From SZUA-254 sp031379665 (GTDB lineage: Bacteria > Bacteroidota > Ignavibacteria > UBA10030 > SZUA-254), in the NCBI GenBank assembly GCA_031379665.1, contig JANNFI010000110.1, positions 13,215 to 77,214 of the forward strand: a stretch of DNA of 64,000 nt, read 5' to 3'. The number at the start of each line of letters is the position of its first letter. Position 1 is the stretch's first letter. Position numbers and translations under genes: made by a program. Positions 62,037 through 64,000 of this stretch are shown here, piece after piece. Under the pieces are notes generated by a model that saw nothing but the letters and a program-made list of their open reading frames with translations, ran no database searches and had not been told where the DNA came from.

Positions 62037-63332
62037 GTGACCGCTTCCGTCCCCTCCGCCGCCCGGGATCTGCAACCTCCCCCGCGCTGGTATCGCTGGC
62101 TCGTGCTGGTCCTCATCAGCCTCGCGATGTTCGGCAACTACTACGTCTACGATTGCATCAGTCCCCTCGCCGACGTGTTGCAGGCACAGCTCGGATACTC
62201 CGATTCCGACATCGGACTCCTGAATGCCATCTACAGCATCCCGAACGTGTTCATGGTGCTCCTGGGGGGCCTCCTCATCGACCGGATCGGCACCAGGAAG
62301 GGAACGATGCTCTTCGGCCTGCTCTGCTTCCTCGGAGCGGTCGTCACGGCCGTCTCGCCCGAGCTCTGGGTCATGGCCACGGGCCGGCTGATATTCGGGA
62401 TCGGCGCCGAGTCAATGATCGTGGCTGTCACGACGGCGATCGCGAAATGGTTCAAGGGAAAGGAACTGAGCTTCGCCTTCGGCGTGAACCTCACCATCGC
62501 CCGTCTCGGTTCGTTCGCCGCCCTGAACTCGCCGTCCTGGGCGCAGCCGTCGTTCGCTTCGTGGCAGGAACCGCTCCTGATCTCCATCGGGTTCGGGACG
62601 ATGTGCATCGTGGGGGCCGCCTTTTACTGGCTCCTCGAGGCGAAAGCCGACAGAAACTACTCACTCGGCGAAGGGGCAACCGATAAGGTCGTGTTGCGCG
62701 ACCTGTTCAAATTCGGGACCTCCTACTGGTTCATCGTGGCGCTCTGCATTACGTTCTATTCCGCGATCTTCCCGTTCCAGACATTCGCCGTGAAGTTTTT
62801 CATCGACGCCCACGGAACCACCCGCGAGTTCGGCGGGTTCCTCTCGAGCATGCTGACGCTCTTCGCGATGGTCTTCACGCCGCTGTTCGGCCTGCTGGTC
62901 GACAAGGTGGGGAAGAGGTCGCTGTTCATGATGTTCGGGTCGTTCCTCCTGATCCCCGTCTACCTGATGATGGCCTATACGGGAGTTTCCCTCTACGTCC
63001 CGATGGCGCTGATGGGCATCGCCTTTTCGCTCATCCCCGCCGTGATGTGGCCGTCGGTCGCGTACGTGGTCGACGGGTCTAAACTCGGCACCGCCTACGG
63101 TCTGATGACCATGATCCAGAACATCGGCCTGGCGGGGTTCAACCTGATGATCGGCTGGGCGAACGATACATCAGCGGCGAGCGCTACCAACCCGGGCGGT
63201 TACACACTCGGGATGTGGATTTTCTCCGCCCTCGGCTTCTTTGGCCTCCTGTTCGCGTTCCTCCTGAAGCGGAACGAGTCGGGACCGGACGCCCGCGGGC
63301 TCGAAACAATCACCGCTTCCGGTAAGGGATAG
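62037..63332 (+). CDS. MFS transporter
   Basis: The protein has 431 aa with 12 membrane segments from a GTG start 10 bp after pepD. The loop GGLLIDRIGTRKG between helices 2 and 3 is the MFS motif A, repeated as LLVDKVGKRS between helices 8 and 9. The substrate is unknown; the neighbourhood suggests an amino acid, peptide or organic acid. Confidence 0.9.
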   Translation: MTASVPSAARDLQPPPRWYRWLVLVLISLAMFGNYYVYDCISPLADVLQAQLGYSDSDIGLLNAIYSIPNVFMVLLGGLLIDRIGTRKGTMLFGLLCFLGAVVTAVSPELWVMATGRLIFGIGAESMIVAVTTAIAKWFKGKELSFAFGVNLTIARLGSFAALNSPSWAQPSFASWQEPLLISIGFGTMCIVGAAFYWLLEAKADRNYSLGEGATDKVVLRDLFKFGTSYWFIVALCITFYSAIFPFQTFAVKFFIDAHGTTREFGGFLSSMLTLFAMVFTPLFGLLVDKVGKRSLFMMFGSFLLIPVYLMMAYTGVSLYVPMALMGIAFSLIPAVMWPSVAYVVDGSKLGTAYGLMTMIQNIGLAGFNLMIGWANDTSAASATNPGGYTLGMWIFSALGFFGLLFAFLLKRNESGPDARGLETITASGKG

Positions 63333-63334
63333 TC

Positions 63335-64000
63335 CTGGACCTTTCCCCGCAACTCCTCTCCGCCGCGACGATCGCGGTGCGAGACTGCCTGGGGCTCCGG
63401 CCGAAAGAACGGGTCCTCGTCGTCACCGATGAACCCCTCCGCACACTCGGCTACGCCTGCCGCCAGGCGGCGATGGACTTGGGAAACAGCGTCGTCCTCG
63501 TGGAAATCTCCGTCGCCTCCTCCAACGGCGAGGAGCCGCCCCCGGAAGTCGCCGAACTGATGAAGAAATTCGACGTCGTACTCTGTCCCACGTCGAGGTC
63601 GCTCACCCATACCGATTCACGCCGTGCCGCCAGCGCGGCGGGCGTCCGGGTCGCCACCCTCCCCGGCGTCACCGAGGAGGTCATGATACGTTGCATGAAC
63701 GCCGACTACGCGGCGATCGCAGCCAGGACCTCGGCGATCTGCGCGCTCCTGGAAAAGACGCGAACCATCAGGGTGACGGCCCCCGCGGGGACCGACGTCA
63801 CTCTGCCGATCGCCGGCCGCACCGCCCACGCAAGCTCGGGCCTGTTACGGGAGCGCGGTCAGTGGGGCAACCTTCCGACTGGCGAGGCCTACCTGGCCCC
63901 GGTCGAGGGCGTCTCCGAAGGCGTCGTGGTGGTGGACGGTTCGATGGCGGGGATCGGACTGGTCCGGCAACCGATTCGGATCGAAATCCGGAAAGGTTAC
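63335..64000 (+). CDS. M29-like metallo-aminopeptidase (leucyl aminopeptidase/aminopeptidase T), partial at the window end
   Basis: The visible 222 residues lack the C-terminus, which runs off the window. An in-frame stop lies just upstream, and no ATG or TTG fits the N-terminus; a CTG at 63335 follows AAGGGATAG and gives LDLSPQLLSAATIAVRDCLGL, while a GTG at 63377 is the alternative. RPKERVLVVTDE, FDVVLCPTSRSLTHTDSRRAA and TAPAGTDVTLPIAGR are typical of M29-like aminopeptidases. It would complete a peptide-degradation set. Function is moderately sure, start is not. Confidence 0.75.
   Translation, partial: MDLSPQLLSAATIAVRDCLGLRPKERVLVVTDEPLRTLGYACRQAAMDLGNSVVLVEISVASSNGEEPPPEVAELMKKFDVVLCPTSRSLTHTDSRRAASAAGVRVATLPGVTEEVMIRCMNADYAAIAARTSAICALLEKTRTIRVTAPAGTDVTLPIAGRTAHASSGLLRERGQWGNLPTGEAYLAPVEGVSEGVVVVDGSMAGIGLVRQPIRIEIRKGY

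Overview
The window is a GC-rich bacterial chromosome segment, almost fully coding, with about 55 genes, no rRNA or tRNA gene, no phage or transposase and no CRISPR array. The gene content points to the Bacteroidota/Chlorobi/Ignavibacteria branch (inference): a short primary sigma factor of 285 aa without region 1.1, DUF2723, DUF5683, DUF3078, DUF1684 and DUF2911 proteins, a TonB receptor under a thiamine riboswitch, and a miaB - sigma-54 activator - LptE operon. The promoters that can be read resemble TTGATT / 17 nt / TATATT rather than the TTTG / TAnnTTTG type of classical Bacteroidetes, which favours an Ignavibacteria-like lineage.

Layout. 36-7388 (minus): a membrane glycosyltransferase-like TPR protein, an S9 peptidase and a DUF3267 protease in one overlapping operon behind an OmpA-family protein, then a DUF2130 coiled-coil protein. 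7503-15142 (plus): lepA, two consecutive type I signal peptidases, hemW and a large DUF2723 membrane protein. 15250-22492: a surface-polysaccharide locus with three plus-strand glycosyltransferase-type genes facing a flippase, a sugar aminotransferase and another glycosyltransferase. 22637-25442: a lipoprotein, an SRPBCC protein, a Spy-like protein and a thioredoxin-TPR protein. 25396-30069 (minus): a thiamine salvage operon (TPP riboswitch with attenuator, TonB receptor, thiamine pyrophosphokinase, SSF symporter). 30152-31991 (plus): mscL with a zinc-ribbon tail, a DUF3078 protein, rpsT. 32048-38294 (minus): miaB, SPOR protein, sigma-54 activator, lptE, glycosyltransferase 2 and a TPR protein, tightly coupled. 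38653-48543 (plus): a GAF-GAF-degenerate-GGDEF protein, a small zinc-ribbon protein, a VapBC-like pair coupled to the primary sigma factor, def-fmt, rhodanese-MauE, a CopD-like protein, parA-parB, ridA and DUF5683. 48596-54891 (minus): ettA, DUF2911, DUF1684, DUF971 and an M28 peptidase. 54971-55726 (minus): TerC. 55863-64000 (plus): spmA-spmB, proline dehydrogenase, OPT transporter, pepD, MFS transporter and a partial metallo-aminopeptidase, which together suggest peptide and proline use.

The most notable signals are: (1) 9-bp-period minisatellites scattered through at least six unrelated coding regions, always in frame, and once between genes; (2) the TPP-riboswitch thiamine operon with a readable terminator/antiterminator pair; (3) a toxin-antitoxin-like pair ending three bases before the primary sigma factor; (4) an MscL channel with a four-cysteine tail; (5) a promoter set shared by more than a dozen genes. 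Two pairs of convergent genes overlap at their 3' ends. All functional calls are from reading the sequence; no database search was run.
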